Origin: RGIG1828 sp045654685
Lineage (GTDB): Bacteria > Bacillota > Clostridia > UMGS1810
Reading direction: 5' to 3'
NCBI GenBank assembly: GCA_045654685.1
Contig: JAZONV010000129.1
Span: 1 to 61,077 of the forward strand
Length of the DNA stretch: 61,077 nt
Part shown: one piece after another, positions 41,255-50,682 of the stretch
Layout of the letters: each line of letters begins with the position of its first letter
Numbering within the stretch: position 1 is the first letter of the stretch
Translations under genes and position numbers: made by a program
The notes under the pieces: generated by a model
The model's database searches: none
What the model was told of the DNA's origin: nothing
What the model saw: the letters and a program-made list of their open reading frames with translations, nothing else

Positions 41255-44200
41255 ATGAAAAAAATAATATCATTAATACTGTGTACTCTTCTTTGCACAT
41301 CACTTATTCCGGCAAATCTTTCATTTGCAGCAGCCATTTATTATGTAAATGAATCCTTCAATGATTTCCCAACCTACATGATTCCCGATGCCTATGAGGT
41401 TTCCGGTGACGGAATATATATTGAAGAATATAAAAAAGAAGATAAAGGACTTGCATTGCTTCTTGGAAAGACACCTTCAAAACTTAGTTTTGCAGTTACA
41501 TCAGGAAATAAATTTGCAATATCTTTTGATATCAAATATACAAATAAACCCGTAACGGGTTCTGTTGAAGTAAAAGATGGAGCAGGCACAGCCATAAAAC
41601 TCATTAACTTTTCAAAAGACAGCCGTGTTACCGCATCAAACGGATATCCTCTTGGAGGATATAATGCATCCAAAATGTCAAATATCACGGCTGTATATGA
41701 TGGAACAACTTCCACCTGCGATGTGTATCATAATGGAAAATTCATATGTGATGACCTGAAAGTAAAAGGGAAAGCTCTCACAAATCTTGTGTCTGTAACG
41801 TTCAACTTTGTTTCAGATAATCCCGGTGAATTTATTGTTCTGGATAATATCAATGTTTCTGATATATATTCCAAGAACCATCCCGTAACAGAATATTCCG
41901 ACCTTGAAATGGAAAAACCCGATCTTAAAATCGAAAAGACAGTAGGGGATGTGGTTCTTTCCAACACAGATTTCGAACAAAATATTCCATATAACCTTTC
42001 ATATAATATAGGTAATATTATTGAACAAAGAAAAGAAGCAAACGGCAACACCGCAGTATATTTTGAAAGAACAAACAAAGGTGACTTCCATATGACCGGA
42101 AACGGTGTTGGAGCAATTGACTCAGACTGTGTTGTATATGAATTTGACTTTATGAGTCTCCATGAAAAGTCCGTATTCAACTTTGTTTTAAGAGATGAAC
42201 TCGGAAACACTCCTGTCTTTGCATCTCTTGCCCCAGGACCCACATTCTATGCCGGTGGCATAAAACACACAATTGAACTTAACAAATGGTATCATTATGC
42301 CGTAATGGTAGACACCTATGACAGAGTGGCAGACCACTACTTTGAAGGTAAAAAGGTAAATACAACAGAACTTGCTGCAAATGTAGGATATGGTTGCGCC
42401 CTTGATGCAATGCGTATTCATGCAACAATCTATGGTCAGGGCGGAACTTTAGTTACCACCGAAGATCCCATAAAGTTTATGATAGACAATATGAAAGCCT
42501 ATGAAGGCAATGCTCCGAGAGACGACATCGGAACAGCCGAAAAAGTTGTTAAAATCACAAATAAGAGCATATTCCCAAGTGAATATATGGAGAAAAAACT
42601 CCTTGGTTCAAATATTGCCATTCACAAAAGATCAGGCGTTGTCTATGACGGCACCAAAAAGACTATTTTAAAAAATACTCCCTACACCGAAAACGGTAGT
42701 GTAATGGTAAATGCAGATGAACTCGATTCTGTTCTTGCACAAAATTCAGGTCTTTCGGGTGATGTTATCCTCAATGACTATGCCCGTGCAATAGGAAAAG
42801 TTGTAACAGTTGGCAAAAGTGATGTCAACGATGGTCTCATTGTTCTTGCAAACGGCAATTTTGATATGCCCGATGATGCTGAAACAATGCAGAAACTCAA
42901 CAACTTTGTCTTTAACTTAAGACCAACTCCCGAACAGGTGCTTGAAATCTATGAAAAGTCTCCCAATAAAGACAAACATCCAAGAATTCAGGCAACAGCG
43001 GAAGATTTTGCAAGAATCAGAGAAGAAGTTAAAACAAATCCCACAAAAGAACTCTGGGCGAAAACAGTAATTGCAGCAGCAGATGGAATGATAACTCCCG
43101 ATGTCAAACCCATAAAATATGAACTCCGTGACGGCGTTCGTCTTCTTTCTGTAAGCCGTGAAGTTTTAGCAGAAATGTATACCCTCGGTATGGCATACCA
43201 GCTTACTTTAGATAAAAAATATGCTGATCGTGCCTGGGTTGACCTTGAAGCAGTTTGTGACAAGTTCCCCGATTGGCATCCTATTCATGATATTGACCTC
43301 GGTGAAATGTCAGCAGCCGTTGCCATTGGTTTTGACTGGATGTATGATGCATTCACAGATGAACAAAGAGAAATAATGGCAAAAGGCATATATCAGAACT
43401 GTCTCTATGACGGCGCAATGGGATTCCAGACAAAGAATGCTCCCACAGGCGGATATTCACTCATTGCCGATAACCACAACGTTGTAACAAATGGTGGTAT
43501 GTCAATGTGTGCAATGGCATTTTTGGAATACTGGCCAACAGAATGTTCTTATATAATAGCAAATGCTATGAGAGCAGTAGACAATATGATTCCTGCTTTT
43601 GCTCCTGATGGTGCATGGTATGAAGGCCCACACTATTGGGAATACACAATGCAATATACAGCAAAGATGCTTTCATCTCTTGAAACTTGCTTTGGCACAC
43701 CCATGGGACTTGACAAAAACGAAGGTCTTGATACCTCTGCAGACTTTATGATATACATGCAGTCATCAAAAGGTATATATAACTATGGTGACGGTCAGCA
43801 GCTTAATGTATATCCCCCCGAACTTCTCTGGCTTTCCAAAAAATATGGAAACAAGAGCATTGCGACAAAACTTCTTGATCTTGTGGACGGAAAATTCTCA
43901 AACACTGCAGCCCATGCGCTCGCTCTTATATGGTATGATGTAACCGCCGGAGACGCACCAATCACCCTTGAACTCGACAGATTATATAAAGGTGAAGACA
44001 CACTTGTTATGAGAAATAACTGGAAAGAAAAAGATTCACCATTTGTTGGAATTCACGCCGGATATTCAAACATTTCTCACTCACAGCTTGACGGTGGTAG
44101 CTTTATCTATGACTACGGCAACGTGAGATGGGCAAAAGATCTGGGTATGCACAGTTATAACGTACAAGGATACTGGGATGTTGAAGGAAACGATGCAATG

Positions 44201-45457
44201 AGATGGCAATACACCTACAGCCGTGCCGAATTCCACAACACCCTCGTTGTTAACCCCGATGCTTTGGCAGACCATCAGTATGACAGCTATGCTCCTCTTA
44301 CTCTTGTTTCTTCAAAACCGAGAGGAACAATTGCAACAGTTGATATGACTCAGCTTCTTCACGATGTTTCATCTGCTGTAAGAGGGTTCAACTTCACAGA
44401 CAACAGAACATCACTTGTTATAAGAGACGAAGTTAATCTCAAAAAACAATCAGATGTATACTGGTTCATGATGACAGATGCCGAGGTTTCATGTGATGAA
44501 AAGGGTGCAACCCTCATTCAGGACGGAAGAAACTTAAGACTTGATTTTGTATCAAACGTTAAAGGTGAAATCTCCTGCGACGTTGCAAAACCCCTTCCAA
44601 CAAGTCCAAATCCTGATGGAAACTCAACAACAAAATCAAAACGTATAATGATCAAACTATCAGGAAATGGTCAGATCAGCCTCACAGTAAAACTCACACC
44701 TGATGATGCAGTAGCACCATCACCCGTATCAGCATACGATATTCCAATCACTTCCTGGTCAGTTCCCGACGGTGAGCTTCCTGTTTCACCATCCATTGAA
44801 TCAGTTGTTATCAATAATGAAACAGTTGATGTGACATCCAAAAATATCATATATCCATATATTGAAGGAAGTCTTACAGCAGTTCCCGATATTAACCTCT
44901 ATGCACCACAATATAATGTAAGCATAGAAAAAGGTACTTCTCTTACAGAACCTTCAAAAATCATACTTTCTGATAAGTCAAATCCGGATTATAAAACCAC
45001 ATATTATGTAATGTTCAAAATGATTCCAAAACCCAGGGAGTTTGACGGACATAAATCTCATGCTATCTATTCAGTAACAGCAAGCGAGGAACCACAGCCG
45101 GAAAATGGTGCTATCAATCTGATTGACGGTGACCTTTCCACAAGATGGTCGGCAGAAGGTGTAGGACAATATGTAATTGCAGACCTTCGTGAAGTTAAGA
45201 AGATAAATAAAGTTGCACTTGCATTCTTCTCAGGTGACACAAGAAGCACAAGAATCAAAATCCTCGTTTCCGAAGACGGCATAAACTTCACAGAACTCTT
45301 TGCCGGACTTTCAAATGGAAAAACCAATGATCACGAACTCTTTGACATCGGAACTCAATATGCTCGTTTCGTCAAGATTGAATGTAACGGTAATACCGAG
45401 CAAGCCTCCGGAGGCTGGAACTCAGTGACCGAATTTGTTGTGATGGAAACGAAATGA
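41255..45457 (+). CDS. Secreted heparinase II/III-type polysaccharide lyase with discoidin-like C-terminus
   Basis: 1400 residues from the ATG at 41255 (AGAGGTG upstream). It has a signal peptide, a concanavalin-like N-terminal region (to about 420) and a stalk-like linker. The (alpha/alpha) toroid starts near RIQATAEDFARI (about 576). The DNHNVVTNGG block (about 738; Asn-His), the GPHYWEYTMQY tyrosine (about 790) and SHSQLDGGSFIYDYG (about 938) match the Asn/His, Tyr and His of heparinase II and PL17-type lyases. A C-terminal F5/8 type C (discoidin-like) domain spans about 1280-1400 (INLIDGDLSTRWSAEG). It should cleave a uronic-acid glycan by beta-elimination. Substrate unknown. No SLH domain. 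Confidence 0.85.
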   Translation: MKKIISLILCTLLCTSLIPANLSFAAAIYYVNESFNDFPTYMIPDAYEVSGDGIYIEEYKKEDKGLALLLGKTPSKLSFAVTSGNKFAISFDIKYTNKPVTGSVEVKDGAGTAIKLINFSKDSRVTASNGYPLGGYNASKMSNITAVYDGTTSTCDVYHNGKFICDDLKVKGKALTNLVSVTFNFVSDNPGEFIVLDNINVSDIYSKNHPVTEYSDLEMEKPDLKIEKTVGDVVLSNTDFEQNIPYNLSYNIGNIIEQRKEANGNTAVYFERTNKGDFHMTGNGVGAIDSDCVVYEFDFMSLHEKSVFNFVLRDELGNTPVFASLAPGPTFYAGGIKHTIELNKWYHYAVMVDTYDRVADHYFEGKKVNTTELAANVGYGCALDAMRIHATIYGQGGTLVTTEDPIKFMIDNMKAYEGNAPRDDIGTAEKVVKITNKSIFPSEYMEKKLLGSNIAIHKRSGVVYDGTKKTILKNTPYTENGSVMVNADELDSVLAQNSGLSGDVILNDYARAIGKVVTVGKSDVNDGLIVLANGNFDMPDDAETMQKLNNFVFNLRPTPEQVLEIYEKSPNKDKHPRIQATAEDFARIREEVKTNPTKELWAKTVIAAADGMITPDVKPIKYELRDGVRLLSVSREVLAEMYTLGMAYQLTLDKKYADRAWVDLEAVCDKFPDWHPIHDIDLGEMSAAVAIGFDWMYDAFTDEQREIMAKGIYQNCLYDGAMGFQTKNAPTGGYSLIADNHNVVTNGGMSMCAMAFLEYWPTECSYIIANAMRAVDNMIPAFAPDGAWYEGPHYWEYTMQYTAKMLSSLETCFGTPMGLDKNEGLDTSADFMIYMQSSKGIYNYGDGQQLNVYPPELLWLSKKYGNKSIATKLLDLVDGKFSNTAAHALALIWYDVTAGDAPITLELDRLYKGEDTLVMRNNWKEKDSPFVGIHAGYSNISHSQLDGGSFIYDYGNVRWAKDLGMHSYNVQGYWDVEGNDAMRWQYTYSRAEFHNTLVVNPDALADHQYDSYAPLTLVSSKPRGTIATVDMTQLLHDVSSAVRGFNFTDNRTSLVIRDEVNLKKQSDVYWFMMTDAEVSCDEKGATLIQDGRNLRLDFVSNVKGEISCDVAKPLPTSPNPDGNSTTKSKRIMIKLSGNGQISLTVKLTPDDAVAPSPVSAYDIPITSWSVPDGELPVSPSIESVVINNETVDVTSKNIIYPYIEGSLTAVPDINLYAPQYNVSIEKGTSLTEPSKIILSDKSNPDYKTTYYVMFKMIPKPREFDGHKSHAIYSVTASEEPQPENGAINLIDGDLSTRWSAEGVGQYVIADLREVKKINKVALAFFSGDTRSTRIKILVSEDGINFTELFAGLSNGKTNDHELFDIGTQYARFVKIECNGNTEQASGGWNSVTEFVVMETK

Positions 45458-45468
45458 GGGTTATGAAT

Positions 45469-48400
45469 ATGTACGAAAAAATAAACAGCAAGTACATTTC
45501 TATAATACTTCTCATATCATTCCTATTCACCATGTCAACAATTTGCCCAATCAGCGGACTGTCGTCAGACAGTCTCCTGATTGCTCAAAGCTTCTCTCTT
45601 GACGGAAGTCTCAGCATCAGAAGTGCCTACAGTCACATTTCATTTGTTCCTGAAACAAATGCATCTGCACCGGTTTTGACAGGACGCTATGACCGAAGCA
45701 ATGTTTTCTATGTGGATGATATTCCCGAAGGTGTAAATTGTACGCACACATCAGGAAAAAAATTCACAGTAGCAAATGGAGCAAATGATTTCGCATTTGA
45801 AACCTACATATATTATGATGGTGATGCTCGTCCGGCGATTAATGCTATGTGGGATGATACTGCAGGCGCCTCGGTTCTTTTTGCAGTGGACTCCGACGGA
45901 TACTGCATGTATAACAACGGCGGAACAACCACCAAATCTAATGTATATCTTGAAAAAGGCAAATGGCATAAAGTAAGCATATTTTATGAAAATCAAAGAC
46001 TAAGATTCACCATAAAAATCAATGGAATCACCCTTACCAACATGACATACATGTATAACAGTTCATGGGCATCGTCACTTTGGTTTGGCGTAAGTTCAGC
46101 ATCAGGCAAAGGTATGGTTGCATATGACGATTTCATAGGCTATCACAACGGATATGTTCCTCCTGAAAACGAAGATTCAGTCAGCGTTTTGTCGGACATC
46201 AGTATCATCACATCAACAAGCGGTGATAAAGTTGCGGTAAAAGCGGAACAATTCCCCGTTGATTCATATCTTGTTGCTGTAGCCTCATATGAAGGAAATA
46301 TGCTGAAGGAAGTTGATACTCATATTTCCACCAAAGACGACGCACCATTTGTCGGAGTCAAAATAGGAACAGACTATACCTATAAAATTTTTGCATGGGA
46401 AAGTGGAAAATTAACTCCGCTTGACTCTTCTGTAACATTCAATAATGACACTCTTTCAACCAAAGAAAGAATCGGAACCTATGTTATGATGAATGCAGAT
46501 TTTGAAGAAAACAATCCTCTCAATCTCTATCATAACTATGGAAATATAATAGAAAGAAGAAAAGATTCCGACGGAAACACAGTCATGTATGTACAGCGGC
46601 AAAACACAGGTGACTTTCACATGAGTGCAACTGCTGTTGAACCTTATGATTCAGAATACACAGTATATGAATTTGATTTTAAAGTCCTTGATGAAAAATC
46701 CGTATTCAATTATGTGTTCAAAGACGAATACGGAAATGTTTGTAATTTTGCATCCTTATCACCGGGATTGAAATTTTATTATGCAAATTGTGTAGAAAAT
46801 CTACAAAAAAATACATGGTATAGATTTTCAGTTGTTGTAAACACAAAAGACAGATCGGTAGATTATTATTTTAAAGGCAAAAAAAGAGATACCCAACGTT
46901 TATACGATAGTTTTGCCCCTGACGGAATAATAAGCCTTGCAAGAATACACGTAACAATCTATACTGCAGGCGGAACGGCATCTGCATCAGACCCGGTGGA
47001 GTTTATGATAGATAACTTCCGCATATATGAAGGCAAGAAGCCCCAAAAAGAAGTAGGGGAGACAATAGAGGAAGTCAGATATAACGGAAGAAGCATCTTC
47101 CCGTCTGACTCTCCCGAAAGGTCGCTTTTGAAAAACTCATATGCCATACACAAAAGGAGCAGCGTGGTATATGACGGTGAAAATAAAACCATTATGAAAA
47201 ATGGTGTCTATGAAGCCGAAGGGAAAACATGGGTTGATGCAAACGAACTCGATTCCATATTAAATGAAGAATCAGGACTTTCGGGAAGAGTGACCATTGA
47301 AACCTATGCAGATGCAATCGCCAGGGAAGTGACGATTGCAGATTCAAAAGTAAACTCAGGACTCATAGTTCTGTCAAAATCGGGATTTGATATTCCGCAA
47401 GATGAAGAAGAACTTCAAAAACTGAATGACTTCATCTTTAACTTAAGACCGGATAGCGACTATGTTTTAAAAACCTATGAACAATCGCCTCTCTATGGTG
47501 TTCATCCCAGAATTCAGGCATCAAGAGCAGATTTTCAGCGTATATGGGATTCATATGATTATGACAAAAACATTCAATATTGGTCATCATCCGTAATTCA
47601 ATCGGCAAACAGACTTCTTGGCAAAGCACCTCTTGAATATGAACTCACAGACGGCGTAAGACTTCTTTCAGTCAGCCGTGAAATGCTTTCAAGAATGTAC
47701 ACTCTCGGATTTGCCTATCAGTTTTCGGGCAATCAGAAATACGTTGAACAAGCCTGGATTGACCTTGAAGCGGTTTGCACAAAATTTTATGACTGGCACC
47801 CCGTTCACGACATTGACCTTGGGGAAATGGCGGCAGCAGTTGCCATTGGCTATGACTGGATGTATCACGGATTGACACCCGAGAGACGCTCGCTTATAGA
47901 AAAAGGCATCTACAGAAAAGCGCTTTCCGAGGCAACCTGGGGATTTCAGTCTTTCAACTCGCCCACAGGCTCATACAGTCTTTTGGCAGATAACCACAAC
48001 GTTGTAACAAATGGCGGTATAGCAATGCTTTCTCTCGCATTTATGGATGTATACCCCGAGGAATGTGCACATCTTGTATCAAATGCGGTCAGAGCAGTTG
48101 AACATATGCTGCCATCCTTTGCTCCTGATGGAGCCTGGTTTGAAGGACCTCACTATTGGGAATACACAATGCAATACACATCAAAAATGCTCTCCTCCAT
48201 GGACACAGCTCTTGGAACAGACTTCAATCTTTCTCTTGGAGAAGGCCTTCCCACATCAGGAGAGTTTATGATGTATCTCCAGTCCTCAACCGGAATATAT
48301 AACTACGGTGACGGAATTCAGACAAGAGTCTATCCGGCAGAAATTCTCTGGCTTGCCAAAAAATATAACAATCCGGGAATAGGGAAAAAACTTCTCGAAA

Positions 48401-49275
48401 TAACCGGAGCATATTTTGATGATTCCGAAGGAAGAGTTCTTGCAATGATTTTTAATACTTCCTCGGATTCACAAGCAACAGAACTTTCCATAGATAAATT
48501 ATATGAAGGCGAAAATGTTCTGGTAATGCGTAAAAACTGGGAAAACGACGGTTCTGCCTTTGTTGGAATCCACGCAGGCGAAACAAACATAGCCCATTCG
48601 CAACTTGATGGCGGAAGTTTCATATATGACTATGGAAACATTCGCTGGGCAAAAGACCTCGGCATGAATGGCTATAATGTCCAGGGCTACTGGGACGCAG
48701 ATGGTGATGATGCTAAGAGATGGACATATTTCAGAAGCCGTGCAGAATCACATAACACAATTGTGGTAAACCCCGGAAGTCTTTCAGACCACATAACAGA
48801 CAGTTTTGCAAAACTGACAGTAGTCAAAGCAAATGATAATAGTGCAATAGCAACTGTTGATATGACCGAGCTTCTAAGAGATGTCAACAGTGCAAAACGT
48901 GGATTTTTCTTCACAGACGACAGAACGTCTCTTGTTATAAGAGATGAAATAACTCTCACAAAAACATCTGATGTATATTGGTTTATGATAACAGATGCTG
49001 AAGTAACCATCACAGAAAACGGAGCAGTTCTTACTCAGGGCGGAAAAACTCTCAACCTTGAATTTGCATCAGATGTCAGTGCCGAAATATCTTCAGACAT
49101 TGCAAAACCTCTTTCCACAAGCCCGAATCCTGACGGCAATTCCGAGGAAACTGCAAAGAGAATTGCCATAAAACTTACAGGAAACGGAAATGTAAATCTC
49201 ACAGTGAAACTCACACCCCAAGATGTGGAAGGAACGCCTGTTTCCAATTATCATAAGCCCATTTCCGAATGGTAA
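45469..49275 (+). CDS. Second secreted heparinase II/III-type lyase (paralogue)
   Basis: 1268 residues from ATG 45469 (GAGGG eight bases upstream; ATGs at 45454 and 45463 are too close and overlap the previous stop). It has a signal peptide, a type I concanavalin module (about 45-225; MWDDTAGAS, NNGGTTTKS) and a small beta domain ending KIFAWESGKLTP. A second beta-sandwich and a stalk-like linker follow. The lyase toroid keeps DNHNVVTNGG (about 840), GPHYWEYTMQY (about 892) and AHSQLDGGSFIYDYG (about 1040). It stops after the lyase sheet domain and lacks the discoidin-like end of its neighbour. The two lyases are similar through the whole catalytic half, so they arose by tandem duplication with new binding domains. 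Confidence 0.85.
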   Translation: MYEKINSKYISIILLISFLFTMSTICPISGLSSDSLLIAQSFSLDGSLSIRSAYSHISFVPETNASAPVLTGRYDRSNVFYVDDIPEGVNCTHTSGKKFTVANGANDFAFETYIYYDGDARPAINAMWDDTAGASVLFAVDSDGYCMYNNGGTTTKSNVYLEKGKWHKVSIFYENQRLRFTIKINGITLTNMTYMYNSSWASSLWFGVSSASGKGMVAYDDFIGYHNGYVPPENEDSVSVLSDISIITSTSGDKVAVKAEQFPVDSYLVAVASYEGNMLKEVDTHISTKDDAPFVGVKIGTDYTYKIFAWESGKLTPLDSSVTFNNDTLSTKERIGTYVMMNADFEENNPLNLYHNYGNIIERRKDSDGNTVMYVQRQNTGDFHMSATAVEPYDSEYTVYEFDFKVLDEKSVFNYVFKDEYGNVCNFASLSPGLKFYYANCVENLQKNTWYRFSVVVNTKDRSVDYYFKGKKRDTQRLYDSFAPDGIISLARIHVTIYTAGGTASASDPVEFMIDNFRIYEGKKPQKEVGETIEEVRYNGRSIFPSDSPERSLLKNSYAIHKRSSVVYDGENKTIMKNGVYEAEGKTWVDANELDSILNEESGLSGRVTIETYADAIAREVTIADSKVNSGLIVLSKSGFDIPQDEEELQKLNDFIFNLRPDSDYVLKTYEQSPLYGVHPRIQASRADFQRIWDSYDYDKNIQYWSSSVIQSANRLLGKAPLEYELTDGVRLLSVSREMLSRMYTLGFAYQFSGNQKYVEQAWIDLEAVCTKFYDWHPVHDIDLGEMAAAVAIGYDWMYHGLTPERRSLIEKGIYRKALSEATWGFQSFNSPTGSYSLLADNHNVVTNGGIAMLSLAFMDVYPEECAHLVSNAVRAVEHMLPSFAPDGAWFEGPHYWEYTMQYTSKMLSSMDTALGTDFNLSLGEGLPTSGEFMMYLQSSTGIYNYGDGIQTRVYPAEILWLAKKYNNPGIGKKLLEITGAYFDDSEGRVLAMIFNTSSDSQATELSIDKLYEGENVLVMRKNWENDGSAFVGIHAGETNIAHSQLDGGSFIYDYGNIRWAKDLGMNGYNVQGYWDADGDDAKRWTYFRSRAESHNTIVVNPGSLSDHITDSFAKLTVVKANDNSAIATVDMTELLRDVNSAKRGFFFTDDRTSLVIRDEITLTKTSDVYWFMITDAEVTITENGAVLTQGGKTLNLEFASDVSAEISSDIAKPLSTSPNPDGNSEETAKRIAIKLTGNGNVNLTVKLTPQDVEGTPVSNYHKPISEW

Positions 49276-49292
49276 CATTATTATAAACATAT

Positions 49293-49354
49293 CGCATTAC
49301 TAACAAAATGCGAAAGGCTTCCCCTTGGAGGGGAAGCTGTCACCGCAAGGTGAC
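49293..49354. repeat. Palindromic intergenic repeat (GCTTCCCC type)
   Basis: Three hairpins in series: CGCATT/AATGCG (49293-49312), GCTTCCCCT/AGGGGAAGC (49317-49337) and GTCACC-GCAA-GGTGAC (49339-49354), ending CTGATGAGG. The GCTTCCCC...CTGATGAGG string is a widespread repeat in gut Firmicutes. It lies in the 162-base gap after the second lyase and may attenuate transcription. Confidence 0.75.
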
Positions 49355-49437
49355 TGATGAGGTGTCTTACTAATAACAGACACAAAATTACTCTTCTTTC
49401 AGTTCGGCGTAACTTGAAAGTCATAAAGGAGGAAAAT

Positions 49438-50658
49438 ATGAAAAACAAAAACATACTAAAACTGATACTGTCTTTGATAGTCATTACAATGATTTTATCA
49501 TCAGTATCAATCGGTGCTTTTGCAGATACTGAATACTTCGTTGAAAGTTTTGCCGGTGGCGGAATTTCCATCAGACCTGCCTATTCTCACATAAAGTATA
49601 TTGCGGAAGATGCAGAAGAAGCCATAATTCTCCCCGGTAGGGAAGATACATCAGCGGTATTCACAGTAGGCACAAAAACAGTCAACGTAACCCATACATC
49701 AGGTATGAAATTTTTCGTTCCCAATCCTTCAAAAATGTTCACTTTTGAAATGAGTGTCTATTTTGATGGAGGCGCACGCCCATCAATGAGTGCTATGTGG
49801 GACGATGACCTGACAGCATCAACACTTATAAAGGTGGATGAAGAGGGCTATGTGTGGTACAACAACAGCTCATCAACGTTAAAATCCGATGTGGTTTTGA
49901 TGCCCGGCACATGGAACATCTTTGCCATAAGCTATGATCCGTCACGTCTCAGATATTCGCTCTACGTCAACGGAACTATGATAGGCAATATGACCTATAT
50001 GTACAATCAGGCTCAGGCAGATGAGGTGTGGGTAGGTGTTGCACCCATTAGTTCAGACGGACGTGTTGCATATGATGATTTCAGAGGGTACTATGGTGCA
50101 TATGATGCATCATCCGTTCTGGTTCCCTCAATTTCCTCAACATCTGAATATGCAAGAATTGATGGCGGAAATATAGTTTATGAAAATACGCAGTTTGACT
50201 CTCTCTCTTCTCTTGAAGAAGTTTTGGAAAAGTCAAATGTGGACAAATCGGTATTATTTACAGATTCTTCCATGAAAAATGAATCACAGGGTGAAATAGG
50301 GGACGGATATGTGTATGTGATCACTTCTTCTTCCGGTATCTCAAAAATATACACACTCAAACTCCCTGCCTTAAACGTTGATTATATATCTTTTCAAGAT
50401 GCAGAAGCAGATCTTTCAGTATCAAGTTATGTAACTTATGACGGCATAATTCCCAAAAATGCAGTAATGGTAGTTGTCACAAAAGATGAAAACGGAAGAG
50501 TTGAAAAACTTTTTGCAACAGAAGCAAAAGAAGTTTCATCATCTCCTGCATCATTTGAAATAACACTGGAAAACTGTGCAGGAAAGATGGCGGAAGCATT
50601 CTTTATTGACGGATGGGACAGCAGAATATCATATCAGGCTGTTACACATAAAAATTAA
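49438..50658 (+). CDS. Secreted single concanavalin-module protein
   Basis: 406 residues from the ATG at 49438 (AAAGGAGG upstream; the longer frame runs into the repeat). A signal peptide (ILKLILSLIVITMILSSVSI, cleaved near GAFA) is followed by a type I module (about 35-225) with IRPAYSHI, THTSGMKF, MWDDDLTAS, GYVWYNN and VAYDDFRGYYG. A linker segment and a beta domain ending FFIDGWDSRISYQ follow. No catalytic residue, no SLH or sortase motif. A soluble glycan-binding partner of the lyases is the best reading. Confidence 0.7.
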   Translation: MKNKNILKLILSLIVITMILSSVSIGAFADTEYFVESFAGGGISIRPAYSHIKYIAEDAEEAIILPGREDTSAVFTVGTKTVNVTHTSGMKFFVPNPSKMFTFEMSVYFDGGARPSMSAMWDDDLTASTLIKVDEEGYVWYNNSSSTLKSDVVLMPGTWNIFAISYDPSRLRYSLYVNGTMIGNMTYMYNQAQADEVWVGVAPISSDGRVAYDDFRGYYGAYDASSVLVPSISSTSEYARIDGGNIVYENTQFDSLSSLEEVLEKSNVDKSVLFTDSSMKNESQGEIGDGYVYVITSSSGISKIYTLKLPALNVDYISFQDAEADLSVSSYVTYDGIIPKNAVMVVVTKDENGRVEKLFATEAKEVSSSPASFEITLENCAGKMAEAFFIDGWDSRISYQAVTHKN

Positions 50659-50682
50659 AATATATAAGGAGGAAGAAAAGTA

